A stretch of DNA of 64,000 nucleotides from Thermodesulfitimonas autotrophica (GCF_003815015.1 NZ_RKRE01000001.1:132460-196459), one strand, 5' to 3'. Positions 1 to 8,282 are shown, counted from the first letter of the stretch. Numbers and translations: made by a program. Notes: generated by a model from the sequence alone, not told the origin.

Positions 1-1543
1 TTTCGCCGTCGGCGACCACCCGGCCCTCGGCCAGCAGAACGATCCGGGTGGCGAATTCGGCCGCGAACTCCACGTCGTGGGTCACTACCACCACCGCTTT
101 GCCCGCGGCAGCCTCCTGGCGCAAAAAGTCGCCCAATTTGGCCTTTAGGTGCAGGTCGAGCCCCCTGGTCGGCTCGTCGAGGAGGATGAGGCGGGGCCGG
201 GTCACCAGCACCGCGGCCAACGCCACTCGCTGCCGCTCCCCGCCGCTTAGGTCCCGGGGGTTGCGGCGGCGGTGCTGCTGGAGCTCCAGCCTTTCTATCA
301 CCGCCGCCACGGCCGCCTCGCTCTCCAGCCCTAAGTTTTTGGCGGTGAAACGCACTTCCTCTTCTACGGTGTCTTGAAAAAGGTAGTCGTTCGGGTTTTG
401 CGTGAGGTAGGCCACAAACCGCATGATCTCTTTGTAGCCGTCACGGCGCAGCTCCCGGCCCAAAACGTTGATCCTACCCCGGCCCGGCGCAAGCAGCCCA
501 GCCATACACCGGAGCAGGGTGGTCTTGCCCGCGCCGGTTTCGCCGAGGAGGGCGATGAATTCCCCGGCGTCCACCGTCAGGTTTACCCCTTTCAGGGCTT
601 CCCGCCCCTCCGGGTAGGTGAACCATACGTTTTTCAGGTGCACGACGCTTTCCCGGTCGCGCAGTCCTGCGGGCTGCGGTTTGGGGGCGTGATTCCCCAC
701 CGGTTTTGCGCCGGCAAGGCGGGTGCGTAAAAGGCGGCGCCCTTCCTTCACCGTCACCGGGACCGGGCTGAAGGCGAGGCCGGCGAAGAGCCTGGCCACC
801 GGCGGCAGGAAGGGCAACCCCTCTTTCGCCGCTTCCCGGGCCGCTTCGGCCGGCGTGCCGGCGCAGGCGATTTCCCCTGCCACCATAATCAGAACCCGGT
901 CGGCAAGATGGTAGCACCGCTCCAACCGCTGCTCGATTAGGATTACCGTGAGGCCCATCTCCTCGTTGAGCCGCTTGACGAGGTTCAGGATCTCCTCCGC
1001 CGCCACCGGGTCGAGCTGTGAGGTGGGCTCGTCGAGGATGAGCACGTTGGGCTGCATCGCCAGCACGGCGGCGAGCGCCAACTTCTGCTTCTGCCCGCCG
1101 GAGAGGGTGGGGGTAAAGGCTTCCCGCAGCGAGGTCAGGTTCATAAACCCGCACACCTCCGCGATCCGGCGCGCCATCTCTTCGCGGGGGAGGCCTAAGT
1201 TCTCCAGGCCGAAGGCGATCTCCGCCTCTACCTGGGTCTGGATGATCTGTTGCTCCGGGTCCTGGAAGACGATGCCGACCTCCCGCGCTAGCTTGCGCCG
1301 GTCGAGATTCTTTAGCGGCGTGCCGCGGAAGAGCACCCGTCCCGCTATCCGCCCCCCGTAAAAGTCGGGGATCAGCCCGGCCAGCACCCTGGCCAGCGAG
1401 GACTTACCCGAACCGGAGCCGCCCGTGACCAAGAGAAACTCGCCCGCTTCGATCGCGAAGTTGAGCTCCTTCAAAGCCGGTTTTTCGCGCTCCGGGTACC
1501 AGTAGCTCAGATTTTCGAGCGTAAAAAGCGGCAACGCTTCCAC
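1..1543 (-). CDS. Energy-coupling factor (ECF) transporter ATPase, two fused ABC domains; 3' end outside window
   Basis: Two ABC ATPase domains in one chain, the EcfA/EcfA' pair that powers an ECF vitamin or metal importer at the inner face of the membrane. Domain 1 has Walker A GGSGSGKSS (about residues 41-49), signature LSGGQ (about 145) and Walker B VLILDEPTS (about 173). Domain 2 has Walker A GETGAGKTT (about 337), signature LSGGE and Walker B LILLDEPTRGLD (about 452). The GTG start at 1543 lies 37 nt inside the end of the upstream EcfT gene, so the two are probably translationally coupled. The frame is open to the window edge (about 514 codons seen), so only the C-terminal tail is missing. 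It is the last visible gene of the cobalamin-riboswitch operon. The substrate is inferred from that context, not from this sequence. Confidence 0.9.
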   Translation of the reverse strand, partial: MEALPLFTLENLSYWYPEREKPALKELNFAIEAGEFLLVTGGSGSGKSSLARVLAGLIPDFYGGRIAGRVLFRGTPLKNLDRRKLAREVGIVFQDPEQQIIQTQVEAEIAFGLENLGLPREEMARRIAEVCGFMNLTSLREAFTPTLSGGQKQKLALAAVLAMQPNVLILDEPTSQLDPVAAEEILNLVKRLNEEMGLTVILIEQRLERCYHLADRVLIMVAGEIACAGTPAEAAREAAKEGLPFLPPVARLFAGLAFSPVPVTVKEGRRLLRTRLAGAKPVGNHAPKPQPAGLRDRESVVHLKNVWFTYPEGREALKGVNLTVDAGEFIALLGETGAGKTTLLRCMAGLLAPGRGRINVLGRELRRDGYKEIMRFVAYLTQNPNDYLFQDTVEEEVRFTAKNLGLESEAAVAAVIERLELQQHRRRNPRDLSGGERQRVALAAVLVTRPRLILLDEPTRGLDLHLKAKLGDFLRQEAAAGKAVVVVTHDVEFAAEFATRIVLLAEGRVVADGE

Positions 1544-2436
1544 CCCGCACTCAGAATAAGCGGCACCGAAAGATAAAGGAGGACGACGCCGAGCACGCCG
1601 AGGGTCGCCCCGTCTTTAATCAGGTAATCCGCCTCTGGGTAAAAGGTAAACCGGCCGTAGCCGGACCGCCAGCCCCAGCAGGCGGCAAGCAAGGCCAAGA
1701 GGCTCCCGCCGGTGCAGAGGGTGTCCCTGGGCCGGAAGGTGTTCCGGCGGTAAACCGAGCGCCGGCCGCTGCCGAAGGCCCGCGCCTGCATCGATTCGGC
1801 GACCGCCAGCGCGTCTTCGAGGGAGGAGAGGAGGAGGATGTTGTAAAGGCAGGCGTAACCCTTCACCTTTTGCCGCAGCCCGCCCGCCTCTATGTCAACG
1901 CCGCGCAGCCGCAGGACCGCGGCGGTCCGCTGCAGGTTTTGGGCCATCGCGGGCAGCAGGCGGGTGGCCAAGGTGATAAGTAGGACCGACCGGCCGGCGA
2001 TTCCGGAAAAAAGGTTGAGGAGCCGGTCCGGGTTGAGCACCAGATTGTAAAGGCAGAAGATGCTCAGCATCACCAGGAGCCGGAGACCTGCGACAGCACC
2101 AAAATAGAGGGCCTCCAGGGAAACGTCGAGCCTGCCCCAATAAGGCACCTGCGGGCCGTGCCAGATGATCGTCTTGCCGGCTCGGATCACTAAGGGATTG
2201 ACGGTCATGATCACCAGCATCAGAAAGACGCCGGCCCGCAAAAAACCTTCCCAGGCCCGCACGCCGTCCGCTTCCCTGATCAAAAGCGCCAGGAGGAGGA
2301 ACAGAGCCAGGAGGTAGAGCGGGTTGGCGAAGACCAGGGCCAGGATGAGCAGCACCGTAAGGTAAACCAAGACCGTGGCCGGGTGGAGGCTCTGGAGGAA
2401 AAGTCCTTTATCCCGGTAAAAAAGCTCTGTAAACAT
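1507..2436 (-). CDS. ECF transporter transmembrane T component (EcfT/CbiQ family)
   Basis: 309-residue membrane protein with an EcfT layout: hydrophobic segments at about 20-55, 65-85, 108-135 and near the C terminus (about 235-300), with a long polar central region containing Ala-Arg rich coupling helices (RLLPAMAQNL, ESMQARAFGSG) of the kind that contact the ATPases. The ATG at 2436 has a good SD (AAGGAGCAGGAG). It sits between the DUF4430 protein and the double ATPase in a B12-controlled operon, so I infer it is the permease scaffold of a corrinoid ECF importer. No substrate-binding S component is visible in the window. Generic EcfT or CbiQ naming fits equally well. Confidence 0.85.
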   Translation of the reverse strand: MFTELFYRDKGLFLQSLHPATVLVYLTVLLILALVFANPLYLLALFLLLALLIREADGVRAWEGFLRAGVFLMLVIMTVNPLVIRAGKTIIWHGPQVPYWGRLDVSLEALYFGAVAGLRLLVMLSIFCLYNLVLNPDRLLNLFSGIAGRSVLLITLATRLLPAMAQNLQRTAAVLRLRGVDIEAGGLRQKVKGYACLYNILLLSSLEDALAVAESMQARAFGSGRRSVYRRNTFRPRDTLCTGGSLLALLAACWGWRSGYGRFTFYPEADYLIKDGATLGVLGVVLLYLSVPLILSAGWKRCRFLRSKI

Positions 2437-2535
2437 CTCCTGCTCCTTTGCAGGTATTTTACCTGCTTATTGCTTGCGTTGGCGGCTATTTTCGCCCGTT
2501 TTGCTGCGGCCTGAACGCGCGTATGGGCCGCCCCT

Positions 2536-3258
2536 TTACTTCTGCCCGGCTAAATCCTCCCACCGGGGCGGTGGCTGGCTCATACTCCGGCTGTACCACC
2601 AGATCACCCGGTCGCCCGTCTTCACCGGGTGCTTGTCGGCCATATGCATTGGGACCTCGCCGTTGACGGCGTACATCCAGCCGGTCATGCCGCTGTTGGC
2701 CTGGCCGGCGATCGCGTCCACAAAATCGGGCCAGGTCGGTTTCATCGCGTAAGGCAGGCCGGTGGCGTCAAGCGCTCCTAGCGCCGTAACCCCCCAGCGG
2801 TTATCCGGCTTTACCGTCACCGTCGCGGGGCCGAAGAGGAGTTCCCCGTTTTTACCGACCACCGCTACTCCCACCCGGCAGCCAACCGGCGCCGCCGGAG
2901 GCGCCGGAGCCTTCTCCGGCGGGGATGGTTCGCCTTCGTTTTGGGCGGGACTGTCCGGCGCAGCGGTTTTAGAGAGAGGCGCCGGCGTGCCGGTGGTGCT
3001 TTGGCCGGTTTGCTTACCTGTGTTTGCCGCCTGGCCCGCCGCTGGGGCGGCCTTTTGGGTCTGCCCGGCGCCTTCTTCCGGGCTACGGGCGGCCGGAGCC
3101 TGGGCTACGCGCTCTGTGGGCGCCTTTGCCGGCGGGTGGGGCGGCAGGACCTTGTGCAGGTAAAAGGCCGGCCCGAGCGCGCCGAGCAGGATCACGGTTG
3201 CGGCGATAAGATAAGTGAAAACCCGCCGCGTAAAAACCCCTCCTTCGGAAATGACCAA
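2536..3258 (-). CDS. Membrane-anchored DUF4430 (transcobalamin beta-domain-like) protein
   Basis: 240 residues: short N terminus, one membrane segment (about 14-35), a Pro/Ala-rich linker of some 85 residues, then a DUF4430 domain (about 130-240) with NRWGVTALGALDATGL, GWMYAVNGEVP and GDRVIWWYSRSM. DUF4430 is the fold of the C-terminal beta domain of intrinsic factor and transcobalamin, which closes over cobalamin. The domain closely resembles the one in the large SLH protein encoded upstream (same GWMYAVNG and DRVIW blocks). The protein would sit outside the membrane beside the EcfT permease encoded 100 nt downstream and could hand over ligand (inference). The start is uncertain: the TTG at 3258 has no SD, while a strong GGAGGGG lies 12-18 nt inside the frame with no standard start at the right distance. 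Confidence 0.8.
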   Translation of the reverse strand: MVISEGGVFTRRVFTYLIAATVILLGALGPAFYLHKVLPPHPPAKAPTERVAQAPAARSPEEGAGQTQKAAPAAGQAANTGKQTGQSTTGTPAPLSKTAAPDSPAQNEGEPSPPEKAPAPPAAPVGCRVGVAVVGKNGELLFGPATVTVKPDNRWGVTALGALDATGLPYAMKPTWPDFVDAIAGQANSGMTGWMYAVNGEVPMHMADKHPVKTGDRVIWWYSRSMSQPPPRWEDLAGQK

Positions 3259-3286
3259 TTATCGCCAACGCCGGCGGCTGGGTCAG

Positions 3287-3490
3287 CCTGTTTCGCTCCC
3301 GCTCACACGTTCACCGCGCGGACCAAACTTAACGCTCCTCCTCGCGCTCCGGCAGGCACCGGGCAAACACGGCGTCCGTGCCGTGGTTGCCCTCTGCGGC
3401 CGTCCGTGGCCGCAGACCCGCCTCCGCTGCTCGTCGTCGCTTAGTTTGGTTGCCGCGCGTCTCAAGTGTTCGCTGGGAAGCTGAAACAGG
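3287..3490. ncRNA. Candidate structured RNA, about 204 nt, strand undecided
   Basis: The ends pair perfectly: CCTGTTTC (3287-3294) with GAAACAGG (3483-3490). Pairing continues inward with small bulges through 3295-3302/3472-3481, ACAC/GTGT (3305-3308/3466-3469), CGCGCGG/CCGCGCG (3315-3321/3453-3459) and ACCAAACT/AGTTTGGT (3322-3329/3443-3450), about 35 base pairs in all. Inside are two stable hairpins, 3361-3392 and 3394-3415, and both have the identical hexaloop GTCCGT (ACGGAC on the minus strand). No coding signature is present. It lies on the operon's transcribed minus strand about 35 nt before the SD-like GGAGGGG of the DUF4430 gene, so it may be a leader, an independent RNA or a mobile palindromic element. 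I do not recognise a known RNA family. Confidence 0.5.
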
Positions 3491-3531
3491 TGCCGCCGCC
3501 TTCTTAAGCCGCAACTCATTTTCAAATTTTC

Positions 3532-3561
3532 GCTCGTGCGGGGCCTTCGGCCCGCATGAGC
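3532..3561. other. Stable hairpin next to the structured RNA candidate
   Basis: An 11-pair stem (including one G-U pair if read on the plus strand) plus two pairs above a one-base bulge, closed by a 3-nt loop. No T-run follows on either strand, so it is not a typical intrinsic terminator. It may be part of the same structured element as 3287-3490. Confidence 0.45.
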
Positions 3562-3685
3562 CACTCCCCAGAATAGATTCAGACTGATACGGATAGCCCG
3601 GTCTGCTCGACGTTTATAAAAGACCGAATTGGCACGTAATCGCTACACGCGACCCTTTAAGGTTTCAGCGGCGGCAACCCGGTAG

Positions 3686-3708
3686 GGGCGGCGGCTTAGC
3701 CGCCGCCC
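3686..3708 (-). other. Perfect GC hairpin after the large SLH gene
   Basis: Ten perfect pairs (GGGCGGCGGC with GCCGCCGCCC) and a TTA loop, 19 nt downstream of the stop of the 3727-6528 gene. No T-run follows on the minus strand, so it could stabilise the mRNA 3' end or pause polymerase rather than terminate cleanly. Confidence 0.4.
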
Positions 3709-3726
3709 TGCAGGTTAACCGGCATC

Positions 3727-6528
3727 CTATTCAGAGGGTTGGTGTAATCGCTGGTGGAGCCGGTAAAGAACCGTTGCCGCCTCGGCCCGGGTGGCCTTAC
3801 CTTGCGGCGCGAACCGGGCGTTCGCCCGCCCGGTCAGCAGCCCCTCGCGGGCCGACAGGGCGACAGCGGTCCGCGCCCAGGAAGAGATGCCGGCGGCGTC
3901 ACCGAAGCGGGCGAGAAGCGCCGGGACTTCTTCCGTGCCGGGCTGCGCCGCCATCTTCTTTAGCGTTAAGAAGCGGGCGAGCATGGCCGCCATCTGCTCC
4001 CTGGTGATGGGTTTGCCGGGACCGAAGGCGCTATCGCTGAGGCCAGCAACCAGACCCGCCTCCACCGCGGCACCTACCATGCCGCGGTACCAGGCAGCGG
4101 CCGGTACGTCGGCGAAGCGGGCCGCGCCTGCGGGGGCAGGTGCCAGTCCCGCCAGCCGGGCGAGGAGCACCGTGAACTCAGCCCGGGTGAGCGCCCTTTC
4201 CGGGGCAAAGTGGTCTTTGTCCACCCCGGCAACGAGGTCCCGGTTGGCGAGGAAGGCGATCTGCTTTCCGGCCCAGTGGTTCTTAACATCAACAAAGGTT
4301 TTGGCTACCGTATCTTCCACGAGGGCGTACTTGCTGAGGTGTTCGGTCCGGAAGTAAATACACTTCCCGGCCGGATCGTAGACGCCGCCGATTTTCTCCC
4401 AGCTTTTCTTCGCGTCGTTGTAATAGGCGGCCTGGAGGCACCCGTCTGCTGCTGCTTCGCTTGCGGCTTCGGGCACGGGCAAGGTGAGATAACAAGCAGG
4501 GGAAGAGGAAAGGGGTTTCGTTTTCCCCTGATTATCGGTAGCCAGGAGGGCTAAGTCGTAAACCGCGCCGACCAGCTTCTCTGCTGCCGGCAGCGCGGCA
4601 GCAAGAGACTGGGTTTCTGCTGGGGAAAGCTCCTGCGCCTGGATTTGGAGGCGCGCCGCGGCCGCTACTTCGCCCGCTACGGCTTTAAGCGCCTGGGGGG
4701 GAAGCAGGAGGGCTACCTTCTGGATGCTCACCGCGAGCGGCTTCGCCGCCGCTGCTACTTTGGCGAACTGGTCGGGGGTAAGGGTGAGCGTGTTTTCGCC
4801 GCTGCCGGCGGCAAGTTCGGTCCGGCCGGTAGCGGTGGCCTTCGCCAGCGCCGCATCCACCGCGCTGTCATTCACCGGGGCCGGGAGGTTCGGACCCTGG
4901 TAGCTCCCGCCTCCGGTGCGGGCGAGCAGCTCTTCCCACTTGGGCGGCTGCTGCTCCATGCTCTTGCTGTAGTACCAGATCACCCGGTCGCCGTCTTTCA
5001 GGCTGTATTTTTCCGGCCCCACCGCCGGGATCTGCCCGTTGACGGCGTACATCCAGCCGGCCATCCCGCTGTTGGCCTGGCCGGCGATGGCGTCTACGAG
5101 AATCCCCCAGGCCCAGTCCGAGGTGTGGTAGGAAAGACCGGAGGCGTCCAAAAGCCCGAGCGGTGTCAGCCCCCACTTGTTGCCCGGCGTGACTGCGACG
5201 TAGGCCGGACCGAAGAGGAGTTCGCCGTTCATCCCGACGACCGCTAGGCCGGGGGTGATCACGGCGGGGGCGCCGCCGCTGACCGGGATCTTCACGGTAA
5301 CGGTAGCGCTAGCGGTCAGACCCCCGTAAACGGCGCTCACGGTGGTGGCGCCGGCTGCGCGGGCGGTGACGCGGCCCTTGTAAACGCTATTATCCACGGT
5401 AGCGATGGCGGTATCGCGCACCGACCAGGCGGCGTAAGCGGTTACGTCGTGCTGGCCGTAGGTGTCCTGCCAGACGGCCTTGAGGTCTTTCGTTTCGTTT
5501 TGATTGAGCGTGAGGCTGTTAGGGTCGGTGAAGAACCGCCATACAGTCGGCTTAATGCCAAGGCTGTTTAGTGCGCTGAGCGCCCAGGTAGCGTCCATCG
5601 CGTTTTTCGAACTGCCCAAGGTGCCGTCGGGGTTGACGGCGCTGCTCATTAAGTAGTCAACCGGGCTTTTACCGGCGCTACTCTGCCAGCTCGCGGGATC
5701 AACACCGAGCGCCTTGGCCGTGAGGATCGCCTCGCAGGTGTCGACGAGCGGGTCGTCCATCCCGGCAACGAAGCTCCCGTCATCCATTTGCTGCTGGCGC
5801 AGCCACGTCAGGCCGTTGGAGATCGCGGTCTGGACTGAGGAATCGCTTCCGGCGGGGTCCAGGAAGTGGAGCGCCCTTACCGCTTCGGCCGTGGTCATAA
5901 AATCGGGGTAGTAAGTGCCACTCCACGTGCAGCCCCAACTGTAGGCGCCGTAAACGACGCTTTCCGCCGTGGTGTTCTGCGTCCCTAAGATGTAGCTTTC
6001 CGCGTAGGCCGCGTCCACGACCCCGATCTTGCCCGCCAGGCCTAAAAGGTCGAAGGCAGGCATATTACTGAAGATACTCCACTCTCCCAGATCAAAGCCG
6101 TAGACGCTGTTAACGCTCTGCCGGTCTTTTAACACGCCGGCCAACTGGTCCGCCCAATCCGCGCGCCCTAACGCCTGCGCGGCCGCCAGATCCTGCGCTA
6201 AAAGCTTAGCCGAGAGGTTCCCGGGCGCCTGGAGGTCACTGTAAACGGCGTTGTAGACCGCGTCCGGCAGGCTGGTTCCGTTATAGACCCAGCCGCTCAC
6301 GTCCACCCCGGCCTGCTTTAGGACGGAAAAGGCGTGGGCGCCCACGCTGTATTCGCTATTCTTGAACCCGTTTTGCTGGTAGTCGTTGTAAAGGAACTGC
6401 ACCGCGCTGTCGGCCGGTGCGGTCGCCGCGCTTGCCTGGACGCCGCCGCAGGGCAGCAGCAGGTTCACCAACAGCAAAAGGGTTAACAAAAGGCAGAGCT
6501 TCCGCCCCGCTTTTCGCTTTATAGGCAT
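3727..6528 (-). CDS. S-layer-anchored intrinsic-factor-like protein: alpha/alpha-barrel, Ig-like, DUF4430 and SLH domains
   Basis: 933 residues from the ATG at 6528, which has SD GGAGGG. An in-frame GTG at 6549 overlaps the upstream stop (GTGA) but lacks an SD. Layout: signal peptide (1-33); alpha/alpha-barrel of prenyltransferase-like repeats (about 40-335), with MDDPLVDTCEAILTAKALG and KNAMDATWALSALN; Big2-like domain (about 340-425); DUF4430 (about 430-540; GWMYAVNGQIP, GDRVIWYYSKS); a linker region (about 545-740) I do not recognise; three SLH repeats (about 745-930). A barrel followed by DUF4430 is the domain order of animal intrinsic factor and transcobalamin, which clamp cobalamin between the two domains. 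SLH repeats bind cell-wall polymers. With the upstream cobalamin riboswitch this suggests a surface corrinoid receptor. Ligand binding is inference. Confidence 0.85.
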   Translation of the reverse strand: MPIKRKAGRKLCLLLTLLLLVNLLLPCGGVQASAATAPADSAVQFLYNDYQQNGFKNSEYSVGAHAFSVLKQAGVDVSGWVYNGTSLPDAVYNAVYSDLQAPGNLSAKLLAQDLAAAQALGRADWADQLAGVLKDRQSVNSVYGFDLGEWSIFSNMPAFDLLGLAGKIGVVDAAYAESYILGTQNTTAESVVYGAYSWGCTWSGTYYPDFMTTAEAVRALHFLDPAGSDSSVQTAISNGLTWLRQQQMDDGSFVAGMDDPLVDTCEAILTAKALGVDPASWQSSAGKSPVDYLMSSAVNPDGTLGSSKNAMDATWALSALNSLGIKPTVWRFFTDPNSLTLNQNETKDLKAVWQDTYGQHDVTAYAAWSVRDTAIATVDNSVYKGRVTARAAGATTVSAVYGGLTASATVTVKIPVSGGAPAVITPGLAVVGMNGELLFGPAYVAVTPGNKWGLTPLGLLDASGLSYHTSDWAWGILVDAIAGQANSGMAGWMYAVNGQIPAVGPEKYSLKDGDRVIWYYSKSMEQQPPKWEELLARTGGGSYQGPNLPAPVNDSAVDAALAKATATGRTELAAGSGENTLTLTPDQFAKVAAAAKPLAVSIQKVALLLPPQALKAVAGEVAAAARLQIQAQELSPAETQSLAAALPAAEKLVGAVYDLALLATDNQGKTKPLSSSPACYLTLPVPEAASEAAADGCLQAAYYNDAKKSWEKIGGVYDPAGKCIYFRTEHLSKYALVEDTVAKTFVDVKNHWAGKQIAFLANRDLVAGVDKDHFAPERALTRAEFTVLLARLAGLAPAPAGAARFADVPAAAWYRGMVGAAVEAGLVAGLSDSAFGPGKPITREQMAAMLARFLTLKKMAAQPGTEEVPALLARFGDAAGISSWARTAVALSAREGLLTGRANARFAPQGKATRAEAATVLYRLHQRLHQPSE

Positions 6529-6545
6529 CGCTATCCCTCCAAATT

Positions 6546-8195
6546 TCACGTTTTATCTCCTAATAATGCCGCTAGGCGGCTTAAAAGAACGGCTGCCTCC
6601 GCCCTGGTAACGGACTTAGTGAACCGGAAGCTCCCGTCGGGGTAGCCGGAAATCAGACCCGCGCCGCAGGCCGCCCCGACCGCCTCCCGCGCCCAGGCCG
6701 GGATCGCCGCCGCATCGGTGAAGGTGAGCGGCTGCGGGTTGAGCGCGCCGCCTTTCTTCGCGCACAGCCGTGCCGCTAAGACGGCCATCTCCCCGCGGCT
6801 TACCGGTCTTGCTCCGGCGAAGCAGAAACTGCCGGAGCAGGGGTAACCCGCCATTAGTCCTTCCCGCAAGACCACCGCTACCGCTTCCTGCGCCCAGGCG
6901 GGGATCTGGGCGGCGCCCCGGAATTTAGTCCGCAGGCGCTCTAAATCGGCAACCGTAGCCGGTGCCGGTTGCCACAAGCGCACCAGCATGGCGGCTACCT
7001 GGCAGCGGGTCACCGGTGCCGCCGGCCGGAAGGTTCCGTCGGGGTAGCCCGCAACGATGCCTGCGGCGGCCAGGCGGCCGATGGCCGCCGCGGCCCAGTG
7101 GCCCCGCAAATCGTTAAAGGATTGAGGGCCCGGCGTTTGGGTGCCGCCCTGCGTCCCGGCCGGCGGCGCGGCCGCGCTTTGCAGCGCCAGCGAGGCCCAG
7201 AGTACCCAGGTGGCGTCCATCGCGTTACCTGAGGTGCCCAGGCTGCCGTCGGGGTTCAGCGCCTTTTCCGTCAGGTAATCAACCGGGCTCTTCCCGGCGC
7301 TGCTCCGCCAGCTCGCGGGATCAATACCGAGCGTCTTGAGCGTCACGATCGCTTCGCAGGTGTCGATCACCGGGTCGTCCATCCCGGCGACGAAGCTCCC
7401 GTCGGGCTTTTGCTGCCGCCGCAGCCATTCTATGCCGTGGTAAATCGCTGCCTGTACCGTGGCGTCGTTCTTGCCGGAGTCCAAATAGTGGAGCGCCCGC
7501 ACCGCTTCCGCCGTCGCCATAAAGTCGGCGTAGAACCCTGCACCGTCAGCGGAACCCCAGCTTCCGCAGGGCGGCGCGTCCGGTTCACGGTACTGGCTTT
7601 CTAAAATGTAGCGTTTTGCCGCCCCGGCATCCACTTGGGCGATCAGCCCGGTCCGCGCCAGGATCTCGCAAGCGGGCATGTTGCTATAAATGCTCAGCGG
7701 GCCGCTCTCCCCGAAGCCCTGGCCGGTCTGCCTCTCTTTGATCGCCTGCAGGAGCCGGTCCACCAAGTCTTCCCGCCCCAGCGCCCAGGCCGCTGCCAGG
7801 TCCTGGGCGAGGGTCTTCGCCCGTGCCGCCTGCGCCCGCGCCAGATCCTGCTCGATGCCGTTCAGCACCGCTGCCGTGAGTGTCACGCCGTTATGCCGCC
7901 AGCCGCTCACGTCCACGCCGGCTTGCTTCAAAATGTAAAAAGCGTAGGCCCCTACGCCGGCGTCGGCATTCCGGAAGCCGTTTTGCCGGTACTCGTTGGC
8001 GAGAAAGCGCACCGCCTGGGCGGTGGGGAGCGAAGGGAGTGCTTCGGCGCCGTTTGCCCCGGGCGCTAACCCGATCAGGAGCGTAAAAAGACAGGTAACC
8101 GCCAAAAAGGCAGCGCAATACCCCTTCCACGGGCCGTTTCTCACGTTCCATACCACCTTTAACTGCGAGAGTTTAAAGGAAATAGAGTGCATCAC
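6546..8195 (-). CDS. S-layer-anchored alpha/alpha-barrel protein, intrinsic-factor alpha-domain-like, without DUF4430
   Basis: 549 residues: signal segment (hydrophobic about 27-45, cleavage likely after an Ala-rich stretch near 50), an alpha/alpha-barrel (about 55-345) and three SLH repeats (about 362-412, 420-480, 490-545; GYPDGTFRP, GYPDGSFRF). The barrel is clearly paralogous to that of the next gene: both share MDDP-x(2)-DTCEAI, GIDPASW or GVDPASW, SSAGKSPVDYL and NAMDATW. Unlike its neighbour it has no DUF4430. The GTG at 8195 and ATG at 8192 are possible starts, and an in-frame stop lies seven codons upstream of the GTG. The start overlaps a short leader frame as GTGA. First gene after the cobalamin riboswitch, so repression by cobalamin is expected. 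Confidence 0.85.
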   Translation of the reverse strand: MMHSISFKLSQLKVVWNVRNGPWKGYCAAFLAVTCLFTLLIGLAPGANGAEALPSLPTAQAVRFLANEYRQNGFRNADAGVGAYAFYILKQAGVDVSGWRHNGVTLTAAVLNGIEQDLARAQAARAKTLAQDLAAAWALGREDLVDRLLQAIKERQTGQGFGESGPLSIYSNMPACEILARTGLIAQVDAGAAKRYILESQYREPDAPPCGSWGSADGAGFYADFMATAEAVRALHYLDSGKNDATVQAAIYHGIEWLRRQQKPDGSFVAGMDDPVIDTCEAIVTLKTLGIDPASWRSSAGKSPVDYLTEKALNPDGSLGTSGNAMDATWVLWASLALQSAAAPPAGTQGGTQTPGPQSFNDLRGHWAAAAIGRLAAAGIVAGYPDGTFRPAAPVTRCQVAAMLVRLWQPAPATVADLERLRTKFRGAAQIPAWAQEAVAVVLREGLMAGYPCSGSFCFAGARPVSRGEMAVLAARLCAKKGGALNPQPLTFTDAAAIPAWAREAVGAACGAGLISGYPDGSFRFTKSVTRAEAAVLLSRLAALLGDKT

Positions 8196-8239
8196 CCGAA
8201 AGGAACATTGGGGCTAAGGCAGGATGCTGCCGGAGACAA
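8192..8239 (-). CDS. Possible 15-residue leader peptide between riboswitch and first gene
   Basis: TTG start at 8239 preceded by a strong SD (GGGAGG, 8-nt spacing), 15 codons, stop TGA at 8192 overlapping the first structural gene start as GTGA. The structural gene itself has no good SD, so translation could depend on coupling to this leader. The leader SD could pair with the upstream CCAACCT, which would let the riboswitch control translation. No similarity to known leaders is recognised. It could also be chance. Confidence 0.35.
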   Translation of the reverse strand: MSPAASCLSPNVPFG

Positions 8240-8282
8240 AGAAACCACCTCCCTATCCGCGTAGGTTGGGTTGGTCTGGCGA

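Larger units (their letters stand above)
3259..3726. other. 468-bp gene-free interval inside the B12 operon
   Basis: No convincing gene is seen here. Several overlapping frames are open on both strands, but none shows family motifs, a good start or homology to neighbours, and they mutually overlap. What fills the interval is base-paired sequence: a long imperfect helix with two internal hairpins (3287-3490), a hairpin at 3532-3561 and a GC hairpin at 3686-3708 just past the stop of the upstream gene. It separates two genes that otherwise belong to one operon. Confidence 0.7.

Noticed and set aside
474-1154. 226-codon minus-strand open frame
   Set aside because: It is a shifted frame inside the double ABC ATPase, whose Walker and signature motifs read correctly in another frame through the window edge.
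3283-3564. Overlapping open frames on both strands of the operon gap
   Set aside because: They arise in GC-rich base-paired sequence, overlap one another, and show no start signals or family motifs. The palindromic structure explains the lack of stops.
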